This document shows, one piece after another, positions 19,804-28,559 of a stretch of 64,000 nt of DNA. Origin of the DNA: Streptomyces varsoviensis (GTDB taxonomy: Bacteria; Actinomycetota; Actinomycetes; Streptomycetales; Streptomycetaceae); the NCBI RefSeq assembly GCF_000718635.1, contig NZ_JOBF01000002.1:186001-250000 (forward strand), in the 5' to 3' direction. A program made the translations under genes and the position numbers. A model generated the notes under the pieces. That model worked only from the letters and a program-made list of their open reading frames with translations, made no database searches and was not told the origin of the DNA. Position 1 is the stretch's first letter, and every line of letters starts with the position of its first letter.

Positions 19804-20331
19804 TCATGCCGGGTTCCATCCCGCTGTGGCGGCGGGGGCGGCCAGGGGGGCGGGGGCGCCCGGGTGGTGGCTGATGGCCCAGGTGGTGCGCTGGCCGTGG
19901 GCGCGGACTTCGACGCTGAGCGTCATGTGGCGAAAGCGCAGGGCGTAGTGGTGGGCGCGGGCGGCGGTGGGGCTGCCGACCCAGAGCTTGAGCAGGGCCG
20001 CCTGCGAGGGCGGGAGGTCCCGTGCGCTGTGGAGGATGCTGGTGTGCAGCCAGTGGATCGCGGCGGTGGCGGACTGTGCCCAGTGTCCGCCCACGGCTGC
20101 TTTGGCTTTCGGGTCGTCGAGGCCGGTGCGGTGCTCGCACCACAGCGGAGCGGCGGGTGCGGTGCCTTCGACCGGGGCGGGGTCTTCCCAGGAGACGGTG
20201 AAGCTGCCCCAGGTGAAGCCGCCGGTGTCGGGGGTGATGTCGTCGGCCTCGTCGAGGTGAAGGGGGCGCAGGCAGAAGTCGTCGGCCGGGGTGGGCGGGC
20301 GCTGGAGGCAGTCGGGCAGCGGAAGATGCAC
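19804..20331 (-). CDS. Hypothetical protein (175 aa) in the Nudix/kinase cluster
   Basis: A 175-aa protein starting at a GTG 7 bases after the HprK-like gene; an upstream extension of the frame would overlap that gene. Recognisable stretches are ADDFCLRPLHLDEADDITPD, GGFTWGSFTVSWEDP and a conserved-looking TAAIHWLHTSILHSA. No membrane segment, Cys cluster or known motif is seen. Function unknown. Tight spacing suggests it works with the kinase upstream. Confidence 0.6.
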   Translation of the reverse strand: MHLPLPDCLQRPPTPADDFCLRPLHLDEADDITPDTGGFTWGSFTVSWEDPAPVEGTAPAAPLWCEHRTGLDDPKAKAAVGGHWAQSATAAIHWLHTSILHSARDLPPSQAALLKLWVGSPTAARAHHYALRFRHMTLSVEVRAHGQRTTWAISHHPGAPAPLAAPAATAGWNPA

Positions 20332-20338
20332 TGGAGGG

Positions 20339-21478
20339 TCACCCGGCCGTGACGAGGGTGTCGGCGAGGCGGGTGAGGGCGTCGGCGTTGGCGGCGGCGT
20401 CATGGCCGAGGACTACCGACTGGCAGGGCAGCGCGGCCAGGTGTTCTCGTACGGGGCCGGGGTCGGGGTGGGTGTCGTGGGCGAGGTGGAAGAGGTCGGG
20501 GTAGCGGTCCTCGGTCGCGGCGGAGAAGAAGTCGCTCTCCCCGAGCTCGGCGACTTCCCCGGCTTCGGGGGTGGTCAGTGCGGGGGAGATGCGGGGGTGC
20601 AGGACGGCGGCGGCGGTGGCGTAGGTGGTCAGGGTGCAGCCGAGCCAGGAGGCGAGCTGGTCGGGGAAGAACTGGCACTTGAGCTCTTTGCTCTTGGCCG
20701 AGTTCCACTGCGGCGCGCGGTCGCCGACGGTCAGGGCGTGGGTGACCTGGTGGTGCTGGGTGGGGTGGAGCTGCTCGCCGCTGAGGAAGAGGTCGCGGAC
20801 GCTGTCGTAGAGGCCGAGTCCGTCGAGGAGGCCGAAGCCCAGGGCGGCGGCTGCGGGCCAGGGCAGCAGCCGCACGGTGCCGTCCTGTTCGGGGCGGGCG
20901 AAGACGCGGTCGTTGGCGAGGAGGTCCCAGCCGTCCTGGCGGGCGAGGGTGGTGGCGACCGTGCTCTTGCCCGCGCCCTTGGCGCCGAGGGTCAGCAGGG
21001 CGCGGCCGTCGCGGGCGACGGCGGAGGCGTGCAGCAGCACCCAGCCTTCGGCCAGGAGCTGGGCGCGGATCAGGTCGCGGGCCAGGCGGGCGGCGGCCAG
21101 GGCGACGGGTTCGTTCCACTGTCCGGAGACGGACAGCATGCGCCGGTCGGAGGTGGCGTGGTAGGCGAGGCGCTGGGCGGGCTGGGCGGCGTAGACGGTG
21201 CCGTCGTCCTCGCGGTGGACGAGGGTGCGGGCGCCGGCGTAGGTGAGGTCGTCGTGCCCGCCGTAGTCGGTGATCATCCGGGTGATGGCGGCGCGGTGCG
21301 AGGCGTCCACCCGGGCATCGACCGTGGGGTGGGCCCCGGGGCGCAGGACTTCGGTGGCGGTGGTGGTCCACCACGGGGCGAAGTAGCGCAGCGACCAGGA
21401 CGTGATGGTGGGGCGGTTGCTGACGACGAGCGCGTGGGCGTCCTCGGCGGCGGGGGCGATACGGACCGCGGTAGTCAC
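20339..21478 (-). CDS. HprK-like P-loop kinase
   Basis: A 379-aa protein whose middle resembles the catalytic domain of HPr kinase/PEPCK-type kinases. The sequence VLLHASAVARDGRALLTLG is followed by the Walker A loop GAKGAGKST (about 165-173) and LLANDRV, the place of the usual ADDxV motif with Asn in place of the first Asp. The N-terminal 140 residues are not recognised. AAGGAG lies 8 bases before the GTG start, and the gene is 10 bases after the dehydrogenase-like gene. Streptomyces has no PTS role for such an enzyme here, so it probably phosphorylates a small molecule or peptide in the cluster pathway. Confidence 0.75.
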   Translation of the reverse strand: MTTAVRIAPAAEDAHALVVSNRPTITSWSLRYFAPWWTTTATEVLRPGAHPTVDARVDASHRAAITRMITDYGGHDDLTYAGARTLVHREDDGTVYAAQPAQRLAYHATSDRRMLSVSGQWNEPVALAAARLARDLIRAQLLAEGWVLLHASAVARDGRALLTLGAKGAGKSTVATTLARQDGWDLLANDRVFARPEQDGTVRLLPWPAAAALGFGLLDGLGLYDSVRDLFLSGEQLHPTQHHQVTHALTVGDRAPQWNSAKSKELKCQFFPDQLASWLGCTLTTYATAAAVLHPRISPALTTPEAGEVAELGESDFFSAATEDRYPDLFHLAHDTHPDPGPVREHLAALPCQSVVLGHDAAANADALTRLADTLVTAG

Positions 21479-21488
21479 GGGAAGCTCC

Positions 21489-22424
21489 TTAAGGGTGCAG
21501 GTGGCGGATCTGGTGGTAGGCGGCGGCCAGCTTCCGGTCGGCGCCGGCCAGTTGGCGGGCCTCGGAGCGGTCGAGCGGGGGCAGGCAGGGGGCGGGGGCG
21601 CCGGCGGTGAAGCGCAGCGGGATGCCGTGCCAGGCGCCGCCATGCTCGGTGCACAACTCGACCGTGGTGTCGGTGAGTCCGAGGGCGGCGCGCAGCGCGG
21701 TCAGGACGGCCGCGGCGGGGCCGAACCGGGCCCGGCCGCCTTCGGTGATCCGCAGGGGGCGGGCGGCGAGCTCGGCGCGTACCTGGCGCAGTGGCACGGG
21801 CAGCGGCAGTCCGCCCACGCGGGTGGCCGTGGCGCAGATGACGGCGTGGTCGCCGTGTTCGCCGATCACATGCCCGTCCACCGCTGAGGCCGGGACGCCG
21901 AGGAGGCGGGCGAGGGTCAGGCGGTAGCGGACGGAGTCGAGGTTCGACCCCACCCCGAACACCCGGCGCACCCCGGAGACCTCGGCGAACAGCCGCGTCA
22001 TGACGTCCACGGGGTTGGTGACCACGATGACGGTTCCCCGGTAGCCGGTCAGGCGTGTGGCGAGGGCGGCGATGTGGGGGGCGTTGGCCTGGAGCCCGGT
22101 CATCCGCACGTCCTGCTTCGCGGTGTTGGTGAAGGTGCCGCGCAGGCAGATGACGATGGCCTCGCAGGCGGTGAGGTCGGCGGTCTTGCAGGACTCCGCC
22201 CGCACGGGGGAGCCGCTCAGGTGGGCGAGGTCGTCGAGGTCGGTGACCAGCGAGGTCGCGCGGGCCGGCTTCCAGGAGGTGACCTGGATTCGGCGGCTGA
22301 GCCCGGCGGCGACCAGGGCGGCGGCCACGCTCTGGCCGACCGCTCCAGCCCCCACGATGCCCACCGCTTCTACGGTTCCTCGGCTGCCCGCTGGGCCCGG
22401 CGGGGCGAGACACAGGGCGCTCAC
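21489..22424 (-). CDS. Lactate/malate dehydrogenase-fold protein
   Basis: A 311-aa NAD(P)-dependent dehydrogenase of the LDH/MDH fold. Motifs in order: GIVGAGAVGQSVAAALV (Rossmann loop), VVTNPVDVMTRLF, VFGVGSNLDSVRYR and VIGEHGDHAV with the catalytic His. The mobile loop that normally holds two substrate Arg residues reads RGTFTNTAKQDVRMTGLQAN here and is rearranged, so the substrate is probably not lactate or malate. The GTG start overlaps the stop of the upstream APH-fold gene (GTGA). It is part of the uncharacterised leftward cluster. Confidence 0.85.
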   Translation of the reverse strand: MSALCLAPPGPAGSRGTVEAVGIVGAGAVGQSVAAALVAAGLSRRIQVTSWKPARATSLVTDLDDLAHLSGSPVRAESCKTADLTACEAIVICLRGTFTNTAKQDVRMTGLQANAPHIAALATRLTGYRGTVIVVTNPVDVMTRLFAEVSGVRRVFGVGSNLDSVRYRLTLARLLGVPASAVDGHVIGEHGDHAVICATATRVGGLPLPVPLRQVRAELAARPLRITEGGRARFGPAAAVLTALRAALGLTDTTVELCTEHGGAWHGIPLRFTAGAPAPCLPPLDRSEARQLAGADRKLAAAYHQIRHLHP

Positions 22425-23641
22425 CGCTCGGCCCCGGCCCCGGAGCGGACCGCCGCCTGCACACTCTCCAGGAACGGGGGCCACAGGCGGCGCATCGGCT
22501 GCTGCTCATCGAGCAGCGCGGTGCCCCGCTCCACCAGCGCACCGACCGCGAGCGTCCGCTCCAGGAGGCCCGGGGCGGGGGCGGGCAGCGGCAACGCGGC
22601 GGGGGCGGAGAGGTAGCTGGAGGTGATGTTGACGGTGTCCATCAGCCACGTGGTCACGAGCTGCCGCAGCCACAGATCCTGGACCGCCGCGCGGACCAGG
22701 CCCCGGACCTGATCACGGACGAACGCGTCGATGCCCTCCACGATCTCCCGGCCGGCTCCAGGCGCGGGCGGGGCGGCCAGGAGGTGGAGCAGGGTGCGCG
22801 AGAGGAGCTTGGCGGTGTCGGTGCAGCCACTGCCGTACTGAAGGCCCGGGTCGAGGAAGACCGGCCTGGCGGAGGGGCCGTGGGGGAAGAGGAGATGTTC
22901 GGGTTTGAGGTCGCCGTGCAGCAGGGCCGGGCACCGGGGCTGGGGCAGCTTGCGCAGCCGCATCAGCCGCTCCACCGCCATGCCCAGCAGGAGCCGGGTC
23001 TGCTCGCGCACCTGATCGTCCGGGAGGCGTTCTTCGCCGAGCTGCCGCAGGTAGAGCTGGCCGGCGGCACCGCGCATCTTGCGGGCGAAGACGGGGCCGA
23101 CCCCCCGCTCGGGCGTCTGCGGCACGGTCGCACCGCGCGGCAGCGCCGGGGACTGAAGGCGCCGGAGCGTACACACGACGCTGCTGAGCAGTTCGGCGCT
23201 GTGCTTCGGAGCAGCGGCCAGGAGGTCGGCCAGGGTCGGCCCGGCCACCCGGTCGGTGAACAGGACGCCGCCCCGGAGCCCGGCGACCGAGGCGACGTCG
23301 AGCCCCGGTGTCTGGCCCATCAGGCGCAGTTGGGTGGCCTCGCGCTCCAGCAGGGCGCTCGGCGCGGTGAGGTAGGCGGCCTGGGCCGCCCGCACGGTCG
23401 GCCAGTCGCCGCGCACCCCGCGCAGCAGGGAGACGAGAGAGACGCCGAGGTAGGAGACCTTCGCGACCAGGGCGCGGCCGCCGACGTCGACGTGCTGGAC
23501 GTAGCAGGTCACCGACGGAAGGTGCGCGCCCAGGCGCACCGGCAGGCCGGGCCACAGGGCCCGCGCACTCGCCTCGATCCGCGCGGCCGCGTCGGCGAAC
23601 AGCACGTCAACACTGAGCTGCGGGCGGGGGTTTGCTGTCAT
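22421..23641 (-). CDS. Aminoglycoside phosphotransferase-fold kinase
   Basis: A 406-aa protein with the APH/choline-kinase fold: LLHGDLKPEHLLF holds the catalytic Asp, followed by VFLDPGLQYGSGCTDTAKL where DPG stands for the metal-binding DxD/DFG motif. RALVAKVSYLG near residue 60 holds the ATP-binding Lys. It is longer than resistance enzymes. Start MTANPRPQ has GGAG upstream. It is followed by a GTGA overlap into the dehydrogenase-like gene. Probably a small-molecule kinase of the cluster rather than a resistance determinant. Confidence 0.8.
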   Translation of the reverse strand: MTANPRPQLSVDVLFADAAARIEASARALWPGLPVRLGAHLPSVTCYVQHVDVGGRALVAKVSYLGVSLVSLLRGVRGDWPTVRAAQAAYLTAPSALLEREATQLRLMGQTPGLDVASVAGLRGGVLFTDRVAGPTLADLLAAAPKHSAELLSSVVCTLRRLQSPALPRGATVPQTPERGVGPVFARKMRGAAGQLYLRQLGEERLPDDQVREQTRLLLGMAVERLMRLRKLPQPRCPALLHGDLKPEHLLFPHGPSARPVFLDPGLQYGSGCTDTAKLLSRTLLHLLAAPPAPGAGREIVEGIDAFVRDQVRGLVRAAVQDLWLRQLVTTWLMDTVNITSSYLSAPAALPLPAPAPGLLERTLAVGALVERGTALLDEQQPMRRLWPPFLESVQAAVRSGAGAER

Positions 23642-23757
23642 CGGATCTCCACGGGACGTCGTACGCGGCGGGAAGATGGGCGGCACCGGGCACAAGGCGG
23701 TCAGCGGCACCTGGGCCCGGCGCCCGTCAAAAGGAGCGCGGCTCGGTCGGCGGTGCG

Positions 23758-24234
23758 TCAGGCGGCGCGGCGGAACCGGCCGGCCGCCCTCCGGCCGCAC
23801 GCCGGGTCGCACACCGCCCGCAGCGCGGCCCACAGCACCTGGGCCGCAGGCAGAGAGCAGTAGGTGGTCAGCTCCGCCGGCCGCGCCCAGACGTAGTGGT
23901 CGAACGGCGGCGGCCCCCCGACGGCGGACCGGCCGGGCAGCCGGATGGCGGACGCCTCACGCAGCGGACCGACCAGATAGACGCGGGACCGACCGGCAGC
24001 CAGGAGCGGCCTCATCTGCCGCTGGGACACGGACAGGCCGGTCTGCTCCCGCACGGCACGGGCCAGCGCCCGCTGCCCCGACTCCCCGGCACCGACCGGC
24101 CCGCCGGGCGCCTCGTACCAGCGCGGATCGCCCTCCCGCCGGTGCGTACGGCGCACCAGCAGTATCGCCCCCCGCCCACTGAGCAGCAGGCCCTGGCACC
24201 TGCTCGTCGCGGGCTCGGCTCTCTCGTCGTGCAC
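23758..24234 (-). CDS. Nudix-fold protein with a degenerate Nudix box
   Basis: A 158-aa protein beginning the leftward cluster. The Nudix region is GGPVGAGESGQRALARAV followed by REQTGLSV. Compared with Gx5Ex7REUxEExGU, the first REU glutamate is Ala and the EE pair is EQ, so metal binding may be weakened. Upstream is LLLSGRGAILLVRRTHR, typical of the fold. GTG 24234 is chosen because GGAGG lies 7 bases upstream; an ATG at 24264 has no such site. It may bind rather than hydrolyse a nucleotide derivative. Confidence 0.7.
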   Translation of the reverse strand: MHDERAEPATSRCQGLLLSGRGAILLVRRTHRREGDPRWYEAPGGPVGAGESGQRALARAVREQTGLSVSQRQMRPLLAAGRSRVYLVGPLREASAIRLPGRSAVGGPPPFDHYVWARPAELTTYCSLPAAQVLWAALRAVCDPACGRRAAGRFRRAA

Positions 24235-24653
24235 AGCGCCTCCAGACAGAACGGACAAGAGCATCGCAAGGAAAGGAGAAGGGACAGAGACCGCCCGCGA
24301 TCCCCACCGGCGCGGGCGGCCCCGCCCCGGCAGCGACCGGGGCGGCCAAGGGCCGGTAGCGGCTGCCCCGCTGTGACGGGGTGGGAGACGGGGCAGCCGT
24401 CGCGGCCCGGGGCTCCCGAGGCCCCGGACCACTCCCGTCCACGCGAACCGGCGCGGGTCACACGCCCGCGGGACGGACCGGCGACCGCGCCACGGAGCCC
24501 GGACTGGGGATGGCTCCGCTCGTGGCGACGGCCGGTCTGAAAACCCCCCGTACCTGTCGGCACAGGCGGCTGAGCAAGAAGATGATCTCTACACGGCGGG
24601 TACAGCCTCGGGAGGCCGCGTCAGCATGAATCCGCTTCGTCCCCGTGGGGGAA
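24235..24653. other. Intergenic region upstream of the Nudix cluster
   Basis: No convincing gene is seen. The stretch is extremely GC-rich and holds the inverted repeats listed at 24361-24398 and an imperfect one near 24313-24346. It probably contains the promoter and a structured leader of the leftward nine-gene cluster. Confidence 0.4.
24361..24398. repeat. 10-bp perfect inverted repeat in the cluster leader
   Basis: GGCTGCCCCG at 24361-24370 pairs with CGGGGCAGCC at 24389-24398 across an 18-base loop. It sits about 125 bases upstream of the Nudix gene start. Candidate leader hairpin (attenuation) or the terminator of the small leftward genes to its right. Confidence 0.4.
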
Positions 24654-24749
24654 TCAACGCCCACGCCCCCGACGCATGCCCTGCGTCAGGAGGAAGACCG
24701 TGCCGCCCCCGAGGAACGCGACGAGCACCAGCAGCCACAGCACGCTCAC
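24654..24749 (-). CDS. 31-aa membrane peptide
   Basis: A GTG-started gene whose product begins MSVLWLLVLVAFLGGGTVF and ends in five Arg/Gly-rich residues, i.e. one transmembrane helix with a basic inner tail. The start overlaps the stop of the 89-aa gene (GTGA), which strongly supports translation. Function unknown. Confidence 0.55.
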   Translation of the reverse strand: MSVLWLLVLVAFLGGGTVFLLTQGMRRGRGR

Positions 24750-25015
24750 CGAAGTCCCGCGCCGGCGTGCCGCTGAATGAGCTGGAGATCACCGACCTTG
24801 GCACCCCAGCCGGGACCCTCTCCGGAGGCCCGGCGCAGATACACCTCGTCCAGCGCGTACGTACCAGGCGGGGTCACCACGATCGCGTCCCGATCGGTGC
24901 GCTCATCGTGCACCAGATCAGTGGCCTCAGGAACGTATGGGTCCGCCCTGGGCACACTGGGGCTGTTGAACTCCGGACCTGCATCGAGCACTTCGAACTC
25001 ATCAGGAACGGGCAT
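24746..25015 (-). CDS. Hypothetical 89-aa protein divergent from an XRE regulator
   Basis: Begins MPVPDEFEVLDAGPEFNS, acidic and hydrophilic, without Cys or membrane segments. GAAGGAGG precedes the ATG by about 11 bases. It is translationally coupled to the 31-aa membrane peptide and transcribed divergently from the XRE/TPR regulator at 25297. Such divergent small genes are commonly targets of the neighbouring regulator in Streptomyces; this is inferred. Confidence 0.6.
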   Translation of the reverse strand: MPVPDEFEVLDAGPEFNSPSVPRADPYVPEATDLVHDERTDRDAIVVTPPGTYALDEVYLRRASGEGPGWGAKVGDLQLIQRHAGAGLR

Positions 25016-25296
25016 TGCTGTGACGCCTCCTTCGGGCAGGGCGGCGGTCGTCGGGGGCGGTGAGCCCACCTGCGGCTTCCGAGCCGCAGGTGCGAGCCGC
25101 ACCGCTCTTCGTGGTCCGCAACCTTTGCCGCAGGGGAGGCTCTGTTCAACCGACGCTTCCTTCGGAAACGACGTTGCCCGTCGGCGATCTGACCGGGCCG
25201 CGGGAATTCCCGACGGAAAGCGTCGGAAAGGTTCGCGGCGTCGCACCGGGGAGGGCAGTAGGGGGAGCATCATCGACTCAGGGAGGTGGTGGTCCG

Positions 25297-26676
25297 ATGC
25301 CCAACAACGAGGAATCCCACAAGCCTTCTTGCGCCCGCCGAATGCGTGTCGAAGGGGCGGAAGCAGGGTGGTCGCAGGCGCAGATCGCTGTCGCGATCTA
25401 CGAGTGCTGTCACGTCAGCAGGCTACGGGCACATCGCTTGGCACGTGGGTTGACCCTGGCTGAGGCCGGACAGGGACTGCGGCAGCTTGGACACGGTCAG
25501 TCGACACGTAGGTCACGGGCCTCGGATGATCAACTTAGGTTGTGGGAAAGGGGAGAGAGGACGCCCCGCTCGCAGACAGTGGACCTGTTGTGCCAGTTCT
25601 ATGACAGCACTCCGTACGATCTGGGGCTCGGTGCTGCTGGTGGTCCTGTCGCTGAGGCGCCCGTCCCTCGCCGTCCCTCCAAGTTGTACGAGGTCGAGTC
25701 GACTGATGTCCTCCTGGTCGACCGAGTCGACTCGGTTCGTCGCTCCGTAGACCGCAGTCTCGCCGCGGGCAGTGTCAGTTCAGGACAGATGGATCTCCTT
25801 GAAGAACGGCTGCTCTTGGTCCGGCAGGAGTACGTCTACACTCCGCCTGTTCCGATGCTGAGACAGATGCTGCTCGACCTTGAAGAGATTGAGAACCTCG
25901 CACAGGAGAGGCAACCACCGTCCGTGCTGGTGAGGTTGGCGGAAATGACTGCCGTGCTGGCCACGCTCATTGCCGACGCGCTCATGAAGATGGGGGACCT
26001 GCGCCGCTCACGGGCCTGGTACAACACGGCCAGGAACGCCTCCGACGAGAGCGGCAACGTTGGCCTGCGGGCGCGCGTGCGAGTGCAAGCAGCGATGCTG
26101 CCCTACTACTACGGCCCTTTGGATGCTGCCGTTTCGTTGGCGCGCGAAGCCCGCATAATGCTCCGTGGCCGACGGCCTTCACCCACACTCGCCTTCGCGG
26201 CAGTGGCTGAAGCGCGAGCTCTGGCCCAACAAGGTAATAGGGATGGAGCCGAAGAACGTATCCGAGACGCCCAGGGGGCGTTCGACCAGCTACCGGCCGG
26301 ATCGGACGGTGATGCCTTCGCCTTTCCGGAACGCCGGTTCCTGCTCTATCTCAGTGGTGCCTATACCGCCATGGGGCGGAGTTCCAGGGCGCGAGCAGTG
26401 CAAGAAGCGGCGCTTGCCCTCTACCCCACGCGCACAGGCATCGATCCCGCGCTTCTCCACCTCGAAGCCGCCATCTGTCTCGTGCATGACCGCAGCGTGA
26501 CCGAAGCATGCCAACTCGCCGCGGCTACCTACTTGCGCGTCCCCGAAGACCATCGCACTCCGATCATCGGGGCCCGGGCGCGGCGAGTGATCGAGGAACT
26601 GCCTGGCACGAATAGCAGGACCGCCGCTGCGAGGGAGCTCCATGAGCTCTTGGAGCTTCCCCGAGGCGTGAAGTGA
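25297..26676 (+). CDS. XRE-family transcriptional regulator with TPR-like C-terminus
   Basis: A 459-aa regulator. An N-terminal HTH lies within CHVSRLRAHRLARGLTLAEA through DDQLRLWERGERTP, followed by a long helical region with repeat-like segments (LADALMKMGDLRRSRAWYN, LAREARIML, ARALAQQGNRDGAEERIRDA). The ATG is preceded by GGGAGG. Its stop overlaps the GTG of the kinase gene (GTGA). This regulator plus APH-kinase pair is frequent in Streptomyces. It probably regulates the divergent small genes. Confidence 0.8.
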   Translation: MPNNEESHKPSCARRMRVEGAEAGWSQAQIAVAIYECCHVSRLRAHRLARGLTLAEAGQGLRQLGHGQSTRRSRASDDQLRLWERGERTPRSQTVDLLCQFYDSTPYDLGLGAAGGPVAEAPVPRRPSKLYEVESTDVLLVDRVDSVRRSVDRSLAAGSVSSGQMDLLEERLLLVRQEYVYTPPVPMLRQMLLDLEEIENLAQERQPPSVLVRLAEMTAVLATLIADALMKMGDLRRSRAWYNTARNASDESGNVGLRARVRVQAAMLPYYYGPLDAAVSLAREARIMLRGRRPSPTLAFAAVAEARALAQQGNRDGAEERIRDAQGAFDQLPAGSDGDAFAFPERRFLLYLSGAYTAMGRSSRARAVQEAALALYPTRTGIDPALLHLEAAICLVHDRSVTEACQLAAATYLRVPEDHRTPIIGARARRVIEELPGTNSRTAAARELHELLELPRGVK

Positions 26677-27608
26677 CAGCTGACCGCTCGTCCGTCAGCC
26701 TTGACCTCATGACACTCGCACCTTTGCACGGCGGCTACGAAGAAGGCGAACTCCAGTACATCCTCGACAGCGCATGCACGGCTGTGGGTCTTGACGCCGC
26801 AGGGGCACAGCTTCTGCGTGGCCATACGAATGCCGTCGTCCGGCTGAGCACATCGCCTGTAGTGGTAAAGGTGGCGCGCCGAGGCACCAAGCCTGAGGCC
26901 GTCCAGCGAACCGTGGACTTCGTCCGCTGGCTCATGGAGAGCGGGTTCCCCACCGTGGCCTTGCATCCCGTACGGCAGCCGGTCGTCGTCGCTCGCCAAT
27001 CTGTCACCTTCTGGGCTTACCTCCCCCAGCTCGACCGTCCCGTCGCGGCCTCGCAAATCGCAAAGCCTCTCTGCATCCTGCATACCCTTCCCACTCCGCC
27101 AGTCCAGTTGCCGCGCCACGACAACGTCGCAGCCATCCGAGCCTCCATCGACGCCATCACCTCACTGCCCACAGCTATGATGCAGTTCCTCACGGAGCAA
27201 GTGGACCGGCTTGCAGCGGAATTGACCGAAGTGGAATTTCGACTGCCGGAGTCGGTAATCCAAGGTGACCCGCAGCATCGCAATGCTCTTCACGATGGAG
27301 GTACTGCGGTCCTGTGTGACTGGGACACGGTTGGAGTGGGCCACCCCGAATGGGACCTCGTCACGATCGAGATTCACTGTCGCCGCTTCGGCTACGGGCG
27401 CTCGCATTACCAGGAGTTCGCCGACACGTACGGGTTCGACGTATGCGATTGGCCCGGATTTAGGACGCTACGCGATATACGTGAATTGCGGATGATCACC
27501 ACCAATGCGAGGAAGGCGGCGCACAACCCGGGAACCTTGGAAGAGGTTGAGCGCCGCATCAATGGTCTTCGGCAAGGAGACATCGCATTGCCGTGGCGTA
27601 TCCTCTAG
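26673..27608 (+). CDS. APH-fold phosphotransferase paired with the XRE regulator
   Basis: A 311-aa kinase-fold protein. The catalytic loop is VIQGDPQHRNALH (Gln for the usual His), and the metal motif is LCDWDTVGVGHPEWDL. PVVVKVAR holds the ATP-binding Lys. It is translationally coupled to the XRE/TPR regulator by a GTGA overlap. Substrate is unknown. The intact Asp residues suggest an active kinase. Confidence 0.82.
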   Translation: MTADRSSVSLDLMTLAPLHGGYEEGELQYILDSACTAVGLDAAGAQLLRGHTNAVVRLSTSPVVVKVARRGTKPEAVQRTVDFVRWLMESGFPTVALHPVRQPVVVARQSVTFWAYLPQLDRPVAASQIAKPLCILHTLPTPPVQLPRHDNVAAIRASIDAITSLPTAMMQFLTEQVDRLAAELTEVEFRLPESVIQGDPQHRNALHDGGTAVLCDWDTVGVGHPEWDLVTIEIHCRRFGYGRSHYQEFADTYGFDVCDWPGFRTLRDIRELRMITTNARKAAHNPGTLEEVERRINGLRQGDIALPWRIL

Positions 27609-27817
27609 CCCCTTGTTCCCGCGCTGGGTCTGCTGGAAGGTCGGTGTAGCGTCGGCATCATCGGTTCTGCGCGGTGAGTACGGAGGGCCTTTCTGAGTGG
27701 TCCCGTGCGGGACTCGGTAGTGGCTCGGGACCTTCGTGAGGAGGGCGTTGAGAGTTCAGTTTGCGTCCCACGCCGGCCCTGCCCGGCTGCAGCGCGGCAG
27801 CAGTAGAGTCCTCGGCT

Positions 27818-28369
27818 ATGTACCCGATTGCCCGTGAAAGCACTCGCCTCGCGCTGCGCGAACTCACAACTGATGATGTCGACGCGGTACTCGCCATCTA
27901 CGGGGACGCTGAGGCGACTCGTCACCTCAGCTTTACCCCGCGCTCGCGTGAGGACGTGGATGGAATCGTTACTCGCTCTATTGCCTCAGCTGGGGCATCG
28001 CCGCGCGAAGAGTATGCTCTGGCCGTCGTGTGCCGGGCAGGCGGCTTGGTCGGATTCGCACGCTTGGCTATAGACCCCCACCAGCAGCGCGCTGCGACCA
28101 TTGGCTTCGCGCTCCGCCCCGATGCGTGGGGTGTAGGGCATGGGGTCGAGACCGTCCACTTGTTGCTGGGGCTGGCCTTCGAGGACCTTGGCCTGCATCG
28201 GGTCTGGGGAGCCCGGTCTCCGCTGAACATCAGCTCGCAGAGGACCATGCTCGCGGCGGGGATGGTGGAAGAGGGCCGTATCCGGGAGCACGTCTTCGTT
28301 CGTGGGCAGTGGCGTGACTCCGTCGTCCACGCCATCCTCGAAAGCGAATGGAAGGCCCCAGCTAGGTGA
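27818..28369 (+). CDS. GNAT-family N-acetyltransferase (RimJ/RimL type)
   Basis: A 183-aa acetyltransferase. It begins with STRLALRELTTDDVDAVLAI, typical of RimJ/L-like enzymes, and contains IGFALRPDAWGVGHGVET in the acetyl-CoA loop region and the C-terminal LHRVWGARSPLNISSQRTM. The ATG at 27818 fits the family N-terminus. It stands alone, convergent with the methyltransferase gene; the 190 bases between them hold no evident gene. Substrate unknown. Confidence 0.85.
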   Translation: MYPIARESTRLALRELTTDDVDAVLAIYGDAEATRHLSFTPRSREDVDGIVTRSIASAGASPREEYALAVVCRAGGLVGFARLAIDPHQQRAATIGFALRPDAWGVGHGVETVHLLLGLAFEDLGLHRVWGARSPLNISSQRTMLAAGMVEEGRIREHVFVRGQWRDSVVHAILESEWKAPAR

Positions 28370-28559
28370 GAATCAGGCGAAGCCCATAAGTTAGGGCAAT
28401 TGCCGTCCCTGTCGGGGGGAGCAGTTTTCGCGCCGCGAAGAGCAAGCTCGCCTGCTGGTTGACGAGAGCGTCGAAGTGAGGCGCTCTACCTCCGAGGGGT
28501 GTGGAGTCCCACACTGATCACCGATGCCGATGCGGGACGCTTCCGGTGGCAAAGCTGAC

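Noticed and set aside
22421..23641. Aminoglycoside resistance gene
   Set aside because: Only the kinase fold is shared. Length and operon context point to a biosynthetic or modifying kinase.
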